A stretch of 20,807 nucleotides of DNA from a virus. Shown here piece by piece: positions 4,630 through 12,995 of the stretch. Position 1 is the first letter of the stretch. Every line of letters starts with the position of its first letter. The notes under the pieces are model-generated. The model was given only the letters and a program-made list of their open reading frames with translations. It was not told where the DNA came from and did no database searches. A program made the translations under genes and the position numbers. The stretch is taken from positions 1 through 20,807 of IMG/VR virus record IMGVR_UViG_3300023116_000445. The stretch is one strand, 5' to 3'.

Positions 4630-7600
4630 TTAAACGTTATATTGATAATTTGGAAATAGAATGTATTGTTCATTCACATTATCAAGCGTTCTATCAATTA
4701 TATATCTATCTATTGTAAAGTCGATATTTTTTACATCAAAATTTCCTTGATTGATTTCATTTTTAATGTTTAATAAAATATCTGCACTTCTTCCTGGTTT
4801 ACAATAGCAGACTGGAACTGCTGTTGTGTAATCCAATTCTCTTAGTTCGGTATCTGCTTGCGGTGTACGCATCCATAGTGGAAGATACAATCTATCATTA
4901 CCGCCTGTTATTTCAATCCTATCTCTCATATGATCAATATTTGAATTATAACGTATATTGTCAGATGTTTGTGCTACATTAACACTAGTATTATCTGCTT
5001 TAATTGTTGTATGTGTAGGTCTTATACGCATTGGTTCGCTATCTGCTTTAAGAAGTGTAACGGTAATTTCTTGATCGCCACGAATAGTAATAGTAAAGTC
5101 TTCGTTATCTGCGTCTATAGCAATATTACTTCCTTCTCTAGGATCTATTATAATTTCTTCTTGGCTAGGAACAATAAATCTTACTGTTTGTCTACCATAG
5201 ATAGGAACTTCCGAAATACCACTTGCTGTATTTGTATTGTCATCTGCAATAGAGTATTCTATACTGTCAACTGTTAGTCTGTTTTTATTGGTGATTGTAA
5301 ACGACTTTTTCGTTGTTCCTTGTTTTGGTTTTTGCGGATCTATTACTTCTATATAAACAACTTCGTATATAGTTTCTGTGGTGCCAGGTTCTCTAGCAAT
5401 CGCAGTTTTAAACTCACCTAATCTAAGTCTACGTCTTTTGTGATGCTGGGCTGTTGCAGCAACAAAAACATCTACATTTTTAGATTCTATACCAGCATAT
5501 GCTAACATCTGAATTTGTTTTTGGATACCAAATTCTGGATCATCTGGTCTATAAATATATTCTGGAACAAATACATCTGGATTACTAACGAATGTTTGAT
5601 AACTATTTCTGTTTCTTTGTTCTAAAAGAGGACGCATATACAAGTTACTATAGCGCAAATTGTCTTCATCACTTACCTTTAAAACAAATTCTCTAGTAAT
5701 TGCACTTAACCCAAATCTATCTCTTGCTTCTACAGTAAATTTGTACTCTCTATCAAATGTTGTTCGTTCGCCGCTTATACCGTCAAAGGTAGTTGCGTTT
5801 GCATCAAAGGTTGTTAATCCAGGACCATTTACATCTTGATACTGTCTAGGGCGTCCTATTAATTCTCCTGATCGATTTAATCTTATACCAAACGGTAAAC
5901 GTCCGCTTTCTAGTGTGTAAATCAAACTAGTATCGGGTACAGTGGTAGTTGCTTGTACTCTTAGTGTACTTAAAAAGTTTGCCGGCAGTGTTCCTAGATC
6001 ACTGTCGGTAATCCATCTAATTGTAGTATCAATTTCACCTATAATTTGTATTTCAAAGGTTTTACTTTTAGAAGGAAAATCTACTAATTCGTCTGTTTCT
6101 GCAACAGCGACATCCTTGCTAAAGAAATCTCCTCTGAATAGTGCTATACCTATGTTACGTCCGTCTGTTATATTTCTTTGTAGAGGATTTTGTAGATTTA
6201 ATTTATTTTCATTATCTCTTGTAATAGTTAATAGGGTTGAGCCGTTTTCTGTTCCGTAAAAGAATTCTGCAACTTTAGAAATCAAACGTGTAAATGCTGT
6301 ACTAGGCATTCTAACAGCAAATGCACCAGTATTTTTTTGTTCTATTGTAATTTCACCCTGTACATATTTTCTGCTTAAGGATTGTATAAGCATATTGTTA
6401 TTTGTTTCTTGATCTAACAACAGCTGGCTTGCAGCAACATATTGCCATCTTAGCGCATCAAACTCAAGAATAAATTCGCCGTTATCGTCGGTTATCGGAG
6501 CACCTAGTTCGTCAGTTACTGATTTAGCAGTAAAGGAATCACCGAGAACTACTACTTTCATAATCCCGTTACCACCTGATAAAGGTAGTTTGTCTATATT
6601 AGTATTTGGATTTAAAGCACCAGATTTTGTTGTGTGTATCATTAGTGTATTAACGTCAAATATTCGCAAGAAGTAAATTGTATTTGCATCTGCTCCTACT
6701 GGTAACTGACCTGTACTTTCTATTTGCACTGGTGCTCCGTTGAGCGAGTCTGCATCAAGTCCGTGTAACGGAGATATAATATTACCTGCAATATATTGTT
6801 GTACTGTAGCATCTATAGAACTTTTGTCGCCGAAAGCTACTTGATATATTCCAGCCTGATATGTTTCATCACCGGCATAACTTGCATAGTCTCCTAGATT
6901 GTATTCTGTTCCAACAGTCATCTCTAAACTAGAATTGCTTGCATATACTGCTCCAAAGTTTCTGTCTCTTACTGAATACTCTAGATAAGGTACTATGCTA
7001 TCAATTGTATAAAATTCGTTTTGAGAAAATCTTATCTGACGACCAAGAATTTTATCTTGCTGTTCGCCTGTAAGTTCGCGAACAAATAGATGATTTTGTT
7101 GGGCTACTCCTGGCTTTGTTAAACTTAAAGAAATATAAGGATCTAAAGAATTATCTAGAGTGATAGTATCATATTCAGGATTGGTGTCATCAACTGCTGT
7201 TACTTTATATTCTTTATCATAAAGTTTAATAGATCTCGTTACAAGTTCTTTTAAATCGTCTACACCGTCTATATCACCAGTAAGATCTAGCTTACCTATT
7301 TTAAAGGTAGTTGCTCCTAACAGTGTGTCTTCGTAGAACGTGCCAAATATAGTTGCAGTTCCCGTATCACCTTCAAATCTAGTTGCTGTAACACTAAATT
7401 TATAGTTCTCTGTGATTGCTGGCTGATAAGGAACACGGCCTGTTACTTCGCCCGATTTGGTATCAAGTGACATGCCCGGAGGCAATTGACTAGGAGTACC
7501 GTCATCATTAAAATCGTCTAGAGTATAGTATACTTGACCGTATAAAAATTCGTTCTCGATCACATCTAAAAACAAAGTTACATAGTTATTTGCTCGTCTA

Positions 7601-9429
7601 AATCCTAAGTCTCTTGGAGTTAACCATACTGGGTTTCTAAGATATGTGTTATCTGCTGTAAATATGCCTGTTCCTGATTGCATAATTGCGTTATCAGCAC
7701 GTAGGTAATCATCGCCTACTAGGTATACATTAAATTCTCTTTTTACAAAAGTATCACCGTCTGTAACTGTAACTATAAACGGATAGTAACGATTTAATTT
7801 TTTAGGTATAAGTGTAGGTATATTAAAATCATAGTTTTCTAAATCATAAAAATAAGTACCGTATCCGTTAGCACTTTTTACATTATAATCAGCCATAATA
7901 CTGTCATATAAATCTTGATCATATCCTGCATCTTTTTGACTTCTAGCAAGAGCAAACAAAGGTTCAACAATACCTTGTATTTTTCCGTCGTCAGTTAATG
8001 TTAATCCCGGAGGTAGTTCTCCGTCGCCTTCAGCAATAAAGTATGATAGCGTATCGCCCGCGGGCAAGTCGTTGTCATCTGCAAGCAGTTGATAATCGAT
8101 TAACTCGTTATCTAAAACAAAATAATGATTACTCGGTCCGGCATCTAATAATCCTGAAGGTGTTAACCAATAAGGTTCATCTGGTCCTGAAGTAATTATT
8201 TCAAAAGTTCTATCTTCAGTTCTAGCATTAAAGTAGGCACGTAAAACAAATCTCGATACTGTGTCTCTTTCTACCTCAAAAGGAGTTCCTTTAATTGCGG
8301 TGCCTTCAATTCGTAATCCAGCAGGCAATGATCCTGCTATTAGCTCTATTCTTGGACTTATACCGTTTGCAACAGGTAATCTTATTTCAATAGTATTTCT
8401 TTCTATAATAGTACTTAAAATATTACCACTACCTAAGTTCCACAAACTCTCTACATATCTTTGTTCGCCTAATCCTGCTGTTCTTGCTTGTTTAGTTTGA
8501 TTACCAAAAAAATAAGGATATGCAGGTTCTTCAAGTGTTAAATCTGTAAATGTTATAAAATATGCATATGTTCCGTTCGGAAACTCTGGAGTTTTACAAT
8601 ATCTTCCGTTGTATTGATCAAGTGTCCCTATATTTTCAATGTACTCATAGTCTTGTATATAAGTTCCTAGTTCTAAGGTATAAAGATCATCACCTATATC
8701 TATTTGATCTGTTTCTTTGTATCCTTCTGGTCTATGTCTATCGTTTGTTTTTAACCTATAACTAGATAACATTACAGATGCTCTGCTGTTAGTATCGTCA
8801 GGGTCTTTATATCCGTACGGACCGTATATAGGATATCCATCAAAGCAAAATCCTATTATCTTACTGTGTCCGTCTGCATGTCGCATGTGATCTTTACCGA
8901 ACGAAGTATCTCCATAATATTTGTTAGTAGAATATACTTTTGCATCTTGGAAAACACTTTTTAGAAACTCGCCGCTGTAATAGCCGTAAGACCCAAATGC
9001 ATCTGGAGATCCTGTTGCTGCATCTAATTTAAATACAGATTTCAAACGAAAGACATCAAAATTTAATCCAGGATGAGGTTCTGAGCTACTTGTAGGTAGT
9101 TGCTGAATAGGAAAAGAAGGGCTATTTAAGAACACTCCGTTTGCAGCTATTCCGATAGGACCTGTACGTCTATCAGTAGCATTTTCACTATTACGTGTTC
9201 CTCTATAAGTAAATGTTAAATCTCTACTTTGTTTTGTAATATTATTATTTTCAAGGAAGTTTCGGCGTTCGTTTGCCCCATCATTAATTAAAGGGGTTCC
9301 AGCCGCCGCTGGAAACGGGTCACCATCTGTGACTAATCTAATTGTTTCGCCTTCTAACCCTATTTCTGTAATACTAGGATATTGTCCTGTGTTATCTGAA
9401 ATAGCAATATCGTCAGGTTTAAATGCCAT
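4630..9429 (-). CDS. Giant virion structural protein with YHYH domain and Ig-like repeats (1599 aa)
   Basis: The largest gene of the window. Residues about 90-310 form a YHYH-type domain: GIAANGVFL (93-101), the signature FDGYPIYGPYGY (196-207) and a later NGRYCKTPEFPNGTYAYFIT (274-293). Four putative Ig-like (He_PIG) modules are marked by LPAGLRIEG-AIKGTP (368-383), LPPGLTLTDDGKIQGI (472-487), LPPGMSLDTKSGEVTGR (649-665) and LPFGIRLNRSGELIGR (about 1170-1185). Each of the last three follows a 'W-[LI]-T-x-x-x-L' unit. A Cys pair VCYCKPG lies near the C-terminus, which ends in an aromatic FPNYQYNV. There is no signal peptide. This architecture fits a baseplate- or fibre-associated protein that binds host surface polymers. 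Ribosome site GGGAG and a GATAAATA element precede the ATG at 9429. Confidence 0.85.
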   Translation of the reverse strand: MAFKPDDIAISDNTGQYPSITEIGLEGETIRLVTDGDPFPAAAGTPLINDGANERRNFLENNNITKQSRDLTFTYRGTRNSENATDRRTGPIGIAANGVFLNSPSFPIQQLPTSSSEPHPGLNFDVFRLKSVFKLDAATGSPDAFGSYGYYSGEFLKSVFQDAKVYSTNKYYGDTSFGKDHMRHADGHSKIIGFCFDGYPIYGPYGYKDPDDTNSRASVMLSSYRLKTNDRHRPEGYKETDQIDIGDDLYTLELGTYIQDYEYIENIGTLDQYNGRYCKTPEFPNGTYAYFITFTDLTLEEPAYPYFFGNQTKQARTAGLGEQRYVESLWNLGSGNILSTIIERNTIEIRLPVANGISPRIELIAGSLPAGLRIEGTAIKGTPFEVERDTVSRFVLRAYFNARTEDRTFEIITSGPDEPYWLTPSGLLDAGPSNHYFVLDNELIDYQLLADDNDLPAGDTLSYFIAEGDGELPPGLTLTDDGKIQGIVEPLFALARSQKDAGYDQDLYDSIMADYNVKSANGYGTYFYDLENYDFNIPTLIPKKLNRYYPFIVTVTDGDTFVKREFNVYLVGDDYLRADNAIMQSGTGIFTADNTYLRNPVWLTPRDLGFRRANNYVTLFLDVIENEFLYGQVYYTLDDFNDDGTPSQLPPGMSLDTKSGEVTGRVPYQPAITENYKFSVTATRFEGDTGTATIFGTFYEDTLLGATTFKIGKLDLTGDIDGVDDLKELVTRSIKLYDKEYKVTAVDDTNPEYDTITLDNSLDPYISLSLTKPGVAQQNHLFVRELTGEQQDKILGRQIRFSQNEFYTIDSIVPYLEYSVRDRNFGAVYASNSSLEMTVGTEYNLGDYASYAGDETYQAGIYQVAFGDKSSIDATVQQYIAGNIISPLHGLDADSLNGAPVQIESTGQLPVGADANTIYFLRIFDVNTLMIHTTKSGALNPNTNIDKLPLSGGNGIMKVVVLGDSFTAKSVTDELGAPITDDNGEFILEFDALRWQYVAASQLLLDQETNNNMLIQSLSRKYVQGEITIEQKNTGAFAVRMPSTAFTRLISKVAEFFYGTENGSTLLTITRDNENKLNLQNPLQRNITDGRNIGIALFRGDFFSKDVAVAETDELVDFPSKSKTFEIQIIGEIDTTIRWITDSDLGTLPANFLSTLRVQATTTVPDTSLIYTLESGRLPFGIRLNRSGELIGRPRQYQDVNGPGLTTFDANATTFDGISGERTTFDREYKFTVEARDRFGLSAITREFVLKVSDEDNLRYSNLYMRPLLEQRNRNSYQTFVSNPDVFVPEYIYRPDDPEFGIQKQIQMLAYAGIESKNVDVFVAATAQHHKRRRLRLGEFKTAIAREPGTTETIYEVVYIEVIDPQKPKQGTTKKSFTITNKNRLTVDSIEYSIADDNTNTASGISEVPIYGRQTVRFIVPSQEEIIIDPREGSNIAIDADNEDFTITIRGDQEITVTLLKADSEPMRIRPTHTTIKADNTSVNVAQTSDNIRYNSNIDHMRDRIEITGGNDRLYLPLWMRTPQADTELRELDYTTAVPVCYCKPGRSADILLNIKNEINQGNFDVKNIDFTIDRYIIDRTLDNVNEQYILFPNYQYNV

Positions 9430-9450
9430 ATAAAAACTCCCTATATAGCA

Positions 9451-9458
9451 TATTTATC
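9451..9458 (-). promoter_or_regulatory. Late-promoter-like element GATAAATA
   Basis: GATAAATA on the minus strand, 21 bases before the ATG at 9429, within the 38-base gap after the 238-residue gene. The surrounding ACGATAAATATG is identical to the copy at 16556, twelve bases in common, although the flanking genes are unrelated. Confidence 0.55.
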
Positions 9459-9467
9459 GTTAAACTA

Positions 9468-10184
9468 TTAGAAGAAGCCGCCGTCAATGTTACGTAATTC
9501 AGGTGTTTGGAAAGTTCCGAGATCAACTTCTGTTTGTCCTATCATCCATTCTAGAATGTTATCTACTGTGTCAGAAAATGAACCAAAATCAAATCCGGCT
9601 GTAAGTGTATCCTGGAATGCTTGTAGATCTCTTACATCTATGCCGTATACTAGTCCAGTTACTCCGCCTTCTAGTGCAGCATTCACTGTTGTTGCAGATA
9701 CTGTGTTAACGTTAATAATATTGTTATTTAATGCATCTAGCGTACCGCCTAATTGCGGAGTAGTATCTGTTACAATATCAGATTCTGTATTTGTAATTGT
9801 AAGTGTGTCATTTACTAAAGAAGTGCTAATACCTTCTCCGCCGACAATATTTAAAGTGCTACCTTCTGCAAGTATAATGCTGCCACTTTCAGAACTAACT
9901 ATTAGTTGTTGAAGGCCGCCAACTGCATCAAATGTAATAGTGTTCTCAGAAGAAGTAAGACTAATATTTGTTCCGCCTACTAACTTTTTAAATTGTAAGT
10001 CGTAATTGACTCTGTTAGAAAACACACCTTCACCTACATTACCTAGGTTACTAGCAGTTGTCTGTTCATCGTCTCGTAGGTCTAGTTCTTCAAAATTTTG
10101 ATTAATTTTGATCATTGCTTCACGAAGGTCATCCCCTGTACCGTCGTTTGCAATATTTCCTACATTTATTAGTGATATAGCCAT
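9468..10184 (-). CDS. Fibre-type structural protein (238 aa)
   Basis: A 238-residue protein that begins with the shared fibre module: INVGNIANDGTGDDLREAMI, then KINQNFEEL (about 5-35). A beta-rich body contains GGEGISTSLVNDTLTITNTE and the common phage-fibre phrase DTTPQLGGTLDALNNNIINV (about 139-158). The C-terminal part has short DLGTF/DFGSF strands of the kind found in repeats of marine phage fibre proteins and ends in DGGFF. It is low in Cys and charged residues, as trimeric fibres are. The ribosome site is GGAG at the ATG 10184. The 21-base gap before it holds a GCTAAATA element. It is likely a short tail-fibre or baseplate-attached protein; the exact partner is unknown. Confidence 0.82.
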   Translation of the reverse strand: MAISLINVGNIANDGTGDDLREAMIKINQNFEELDLRDDEQTTASNLGNVGEGVFSNRVNYDLQFKKLVGGTNISLTSSENTITFDAVGGLQQLIVSSESGSIILAEGSTLNIVGGEGISTSLVNDTLTITNTESDIVTDTTPQLGGTLDALNNNIINVNTVSATTVNAALEGGVTGLVYGIDVRDLQAFQDTLTAGFDFGSFSDTVDNILEWMIGQTEVDLGTFQTPELRNIDGGFF

Positions 10185-10202
10185 TTACTTCTCCGTTGTA
10201 TG

Positions 10203-10210
10203 TATTTAGC
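10203..10210 (-). promoter_or_regulatory. Weak late-promoter-like element GCTAAATA
   Basis: GCTAAATA on the minus strand, 18 bases before the ATG at 10184, overlapping the stop of the protease gene. It has two differences from TATAAATA, but its position matches that of the three GATAAATA copies. Confidence 0.3.
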
Positions 10211-12986
10211 TAACAATTATTCTTCCGTGTGCATCATTAAAGAGACTGCTTTGATAATAGAATATGCCTCTTGCTCTAGGCCTAAATGTAATAGTTCCTG
10301 ATGTTGCACCTTGACCTATACTATCGCCGACTTGATTATCTGTTCCCGGACCTTGTACATCTTTCATGTAAATTGGACGCCCTGCACTACTTACTGTAAA
10401 TAGTATTGTATCCCCGTAATCTATGTTAATGTCTATGTTATTACCAAAGATACCCGTTGTTCTATCTTGTCCGGCAATTTCAAACGCATTATCTCCTTGT
10501 TTAGATATAAAGATATCAAATTGTACACCTGGAGGTCTAGCAGGTGATGCATCTAATAAGTCTACTTCAAGGAATTCACTTCTACCATCTAGTTCTAGTT
10601 GCATTACTTCCGAACCTTCTGTTGTTAAATCTCTTGTAGTTGTTATAGTTGTTGTTGCAGTATTGTCATTTACTATAAATGATCCTGTTAATGATTCGTT
10701 TATATCACTTGCACTGATTCCTGTAATTGTATAAGGAACACTAGTTCCGTCAAACACATCAGTTGTTGTAAGTGTAAATGTGACACCAAAGCCTTCATCA
10801 ATTTCGGCATCACTGACAGAAAGTGAATAAGTTGGTGTTTTACTAGTATCTGTTACAGATACAAACACTGGATTAGCAAACGGGTCATCTAAAGAAAATG
10901 TAATTAGTTCAGTACCTTCAGTTAGTTGATCTTCTCTAAGTGTTATGCTTACACTCCCTGCTCCGCTTACAAGATTTATATTACCTGTAATACTACCTGA
11001 GCTTAAATCAAATTCATCTATGCCAGTAATTGTATAACCTAGTAATCCGTCTTCTACGTTTTTCGTAGATAGTGTAAATGTTACAGTGTCACCTTCGTTG
11101 ATAACATCAGCACTCTTAGTAAGTGTGTACACCGGTCTTTGATCTGTAGTACTTGTGTCGTTAATTTGTATACCAATTTCGGCTTTGCCGTTATCTAATG
11201 TTAGCACAAAATTTTGATCACCTTCTGTTGTCAAATCAACTGTGGTAGGAAATGTAAGACTTGCTGTATTACTATTAACAACAAAATTACCAGTTAGTGA
11301 AACACCGTCAATGTCTTCAGATTCGATTCCTGTAATTGTATAAGGAACACTGGTTCCGTTTGCAACATTTTCAGTTGTTAAGGTAATTGTAAAAGATTGT
11401 CCTTCGTCTACTTCTAAAACATTCTTAGTAAGTGCATACGTTCTGTGAGTTGGGAAACTAGACGATAATAAAATATTACTGTTATAAATGTTGTATGCAA
11501 ACTTATTTTCGCCGCCCCAAAGGCTTCTAGAATTTCCATAATCTGTATCAAGCCCTGTGCTTGTGAGTTTATTATCTTGCACATTAGACATGAACCATGT
11601 TTTAACTTGCGCAGGAGTAGCACTTGGATTGAGTCCTAAGTACAATGCGATCATTCCTGCAACTTGTGGAGCTGCCATACTTGTACCGCTTATGTTTGCT
11701 TGCTGGAAGAAAGAACTTCCTTCCCCTTGTTCATAGTCTGCTGTAGCAAAATCTGCAACAACACTTGCTGCACTCATAATATTTGTTCCTGGTGCAAATA
11801 CTGTTGTGCCAGGCCCTGAATTACTCGATTGTGCTTTTTGTTCTGCTCCTACACCGATAGTAGAATCAACGTTATTTACAATAAACGCTTCGTCATCATA
11901 AGGAGACATACCTCGGTGATAAAACCTAGTATCACCGTAGAAACTACTATTCCAACTGTTATCATAATCATCTCCGCCGGGTACATCTACTTTGTGAAAA
12001 TCATTACCCGATGCAATTACAACATGTACACCTTCGTCAATAAGTTCTTGCACATCAACGTCAACACTGGCTACTCTATAAGGATGATTAAAAGATACAC
12101 CATCAAAGCTACCTGTCATGCCTCTATTAGTATCTCTATTAATACCTGTCCAAGGAACTCCTCTATAAGTGCCTCCAGTTACACCTATGTACCTGCTAAA
12201 AAATCCCCAACTCATATTAATCACAGTAGGTCTTTTGTATCCTGTGCTAGGTTCAATAGGCTTATTACGATGCCATAATTTCATTAAGTCAAAAGCAGTT
12301 GTATAAGAAATACCTACAGAAGGATCATTAGATCCTTCTAAACCTGCAACTTTCATAGAAAAAATTTGTGCGTCTTTTGCCCAACCAAAATAAAGTCCTG
12401 TTGCAATGCCAGCAACGTGTGTTCCATGTCCGCTGTAATCGTTATAAAATCCCGAAGGCTGAGTGCCTGATACTCCGGCAGCAGAATACCAGTTTATATT
12501 TTGTACTCTGCTATTGCCTTCTCTATCAGCAAATTCTGGATGTGTAGAATAAATTCCACTATCCATTATAACTACATCTACACCAGTACCTTTTATTGTA
12601 TAGTTATATCCACCGTCTACGGTATTACCGGTATAAGGATCATCTACTTCGTTTAAGCGTCTTAATCCCCAGTTTACAAACGCACCGCTATCGGAAGTTG
12701 TTTTAGTAAAGTCGCTTTCTTGCACAGCATGACGTCCTATAAAAATGTCATCTCTGTCTAAAGGATTTATCTCTACAGCGTAAACTCTGTCATCTTCACG
12801 CAATGCTGCTGCTTCTTCATCTGTAAGCATGTAGTGAGTATTTCTGTAACTGCCTTCTCGAGGATCTGCAATGTCAACAGCTCTGTTTGGAATCGCTCCT
12901 GCACCTGTTGATGCAATCATTTCTGCATCAAATGCAGCATAATCAACGTTGCGGTTTAGACTAACTACGTATTCTTTTTCGCTCAT
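10206..12986 (-). CDS. Subtilisin-like (S8) serine protease with Calx-beta repeats, virion-associated
   Basis: A 926-residue protein. Residues 1-75 look like an inhibitor I9-type prodomain (YVVSLN start; LTDEEAAALREDDRVYAVEI at 54-73). The catalytic domain spans about 105-490 with an intact triad: D142 (VVIMDSG), H187 (GHGTHVAG) and S436 (GTSMAAPQVAG), plus the oxyanion N328 (ASGND). Three tandem Calx-beta-like repeats follow at about 517-612, 619-715 and 720-814, each with an 'EG' and 'YTITGI' and a late 'LTTEG/LTEG'. A cupredoxin-like beta domain ends the protein (about 822-926). There is no signal peptide, and it lies between two fibre genes, so it probably acts in or on the virion: processing neighbouring fibres or cutting host surface proteins. 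Ribosome site AAGGAGC precedes the ATG at 12986. Confidence 0.88.
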   Translation of the reverse strand: MSEKEYVVSLNRNVDYAAFDAEMIASTGAGAIPNRAVDIADPREGSYRNTHYMLTDEEAAALREDDRVYAVEINPLDRDDIFIGRHAVQESDFTKTTSDSGAFVNWGLRRLNEVDDPYTGNTVDGGYNYTIKGTGVDVVIMDSGIYSTHPEFADREGNSRVQNINWYSAAGVSGTQPSGFYNDYSGHGTHVAGIATGLYFGWAKDAQIFSMKVAGLEGSNDPSVGISYTTAFDLMKLWHRNKPIEPSTGYKRPTVINMSWGFFSRYIGVTGGTYRGVPWTGINRDTNRGMTGSFDGVSFNHPYRVASVDVDVQELIDEGVHVVIASGNDFHKVDVPGGDDYDNSWNSSFYGDTRFYHRGMSPYDDEAFIVNNVDSTIGVGAEQKAQSSNSGPGTTVFAPGTNIMSAASVVADFATADYEQGEGSSFFQQANISGTSMAAPQVAGMIALYLGLNPSATPAQVKTWFMSNVQDNKLTSTGLDTDYGNSRSLWGGENKFAYNIYNSNILLSSSFPTHRTYALTKNVLEVDEGQSFTITLTTENVANGTSVPYTITGIESEDIDGVSLTGNFVVNSNTASLTFPTTVDLTTEGDQNFVLTLDNGKAEIGIQINDTSTTDQRPVYTLTKSADVINEGDTVTFTLSTKNVEDGLLGYTITGIDEFDLSSGSITGNINLVSGAGSVSITLREDQLTEGTELITFSLDDPFANPVFVSVTDTSKTPTYSLSVSDAEIDEGFGVTFTLTTTDVFDGTSVPYTITGISASDINESLTGSFIVNDNTATTTITTTRDLTTEGSEVMQLELDGRSEFLEVDLLDASPARPPGVQFDIFISKQGDNAFEIAGQDRTTGIFGNNIDINIDYGDTILFTVSSAGRPIYMKDVQGPGTDNQVGDSIGQGATSGTITFRPRARGIFYYQSSLFNDAHGRIIVS

Positions 12987-12995
12987 TGTTGCTCC

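Noticed and set aside
9487-9912. Plus-strand frame of 141 codons
   Set aside because: It is fully antisense to the 238-residue fibre-type gene, which has a clear ribosome site and recognised motifs.
11829-12278. Plus-strand frame of 149 codons
   Set aside because: It lies entirely inside the protease gene on the opposite strand, has no ribosome site and encodes a low-complexity Ser/Thr/Ile-rich string.
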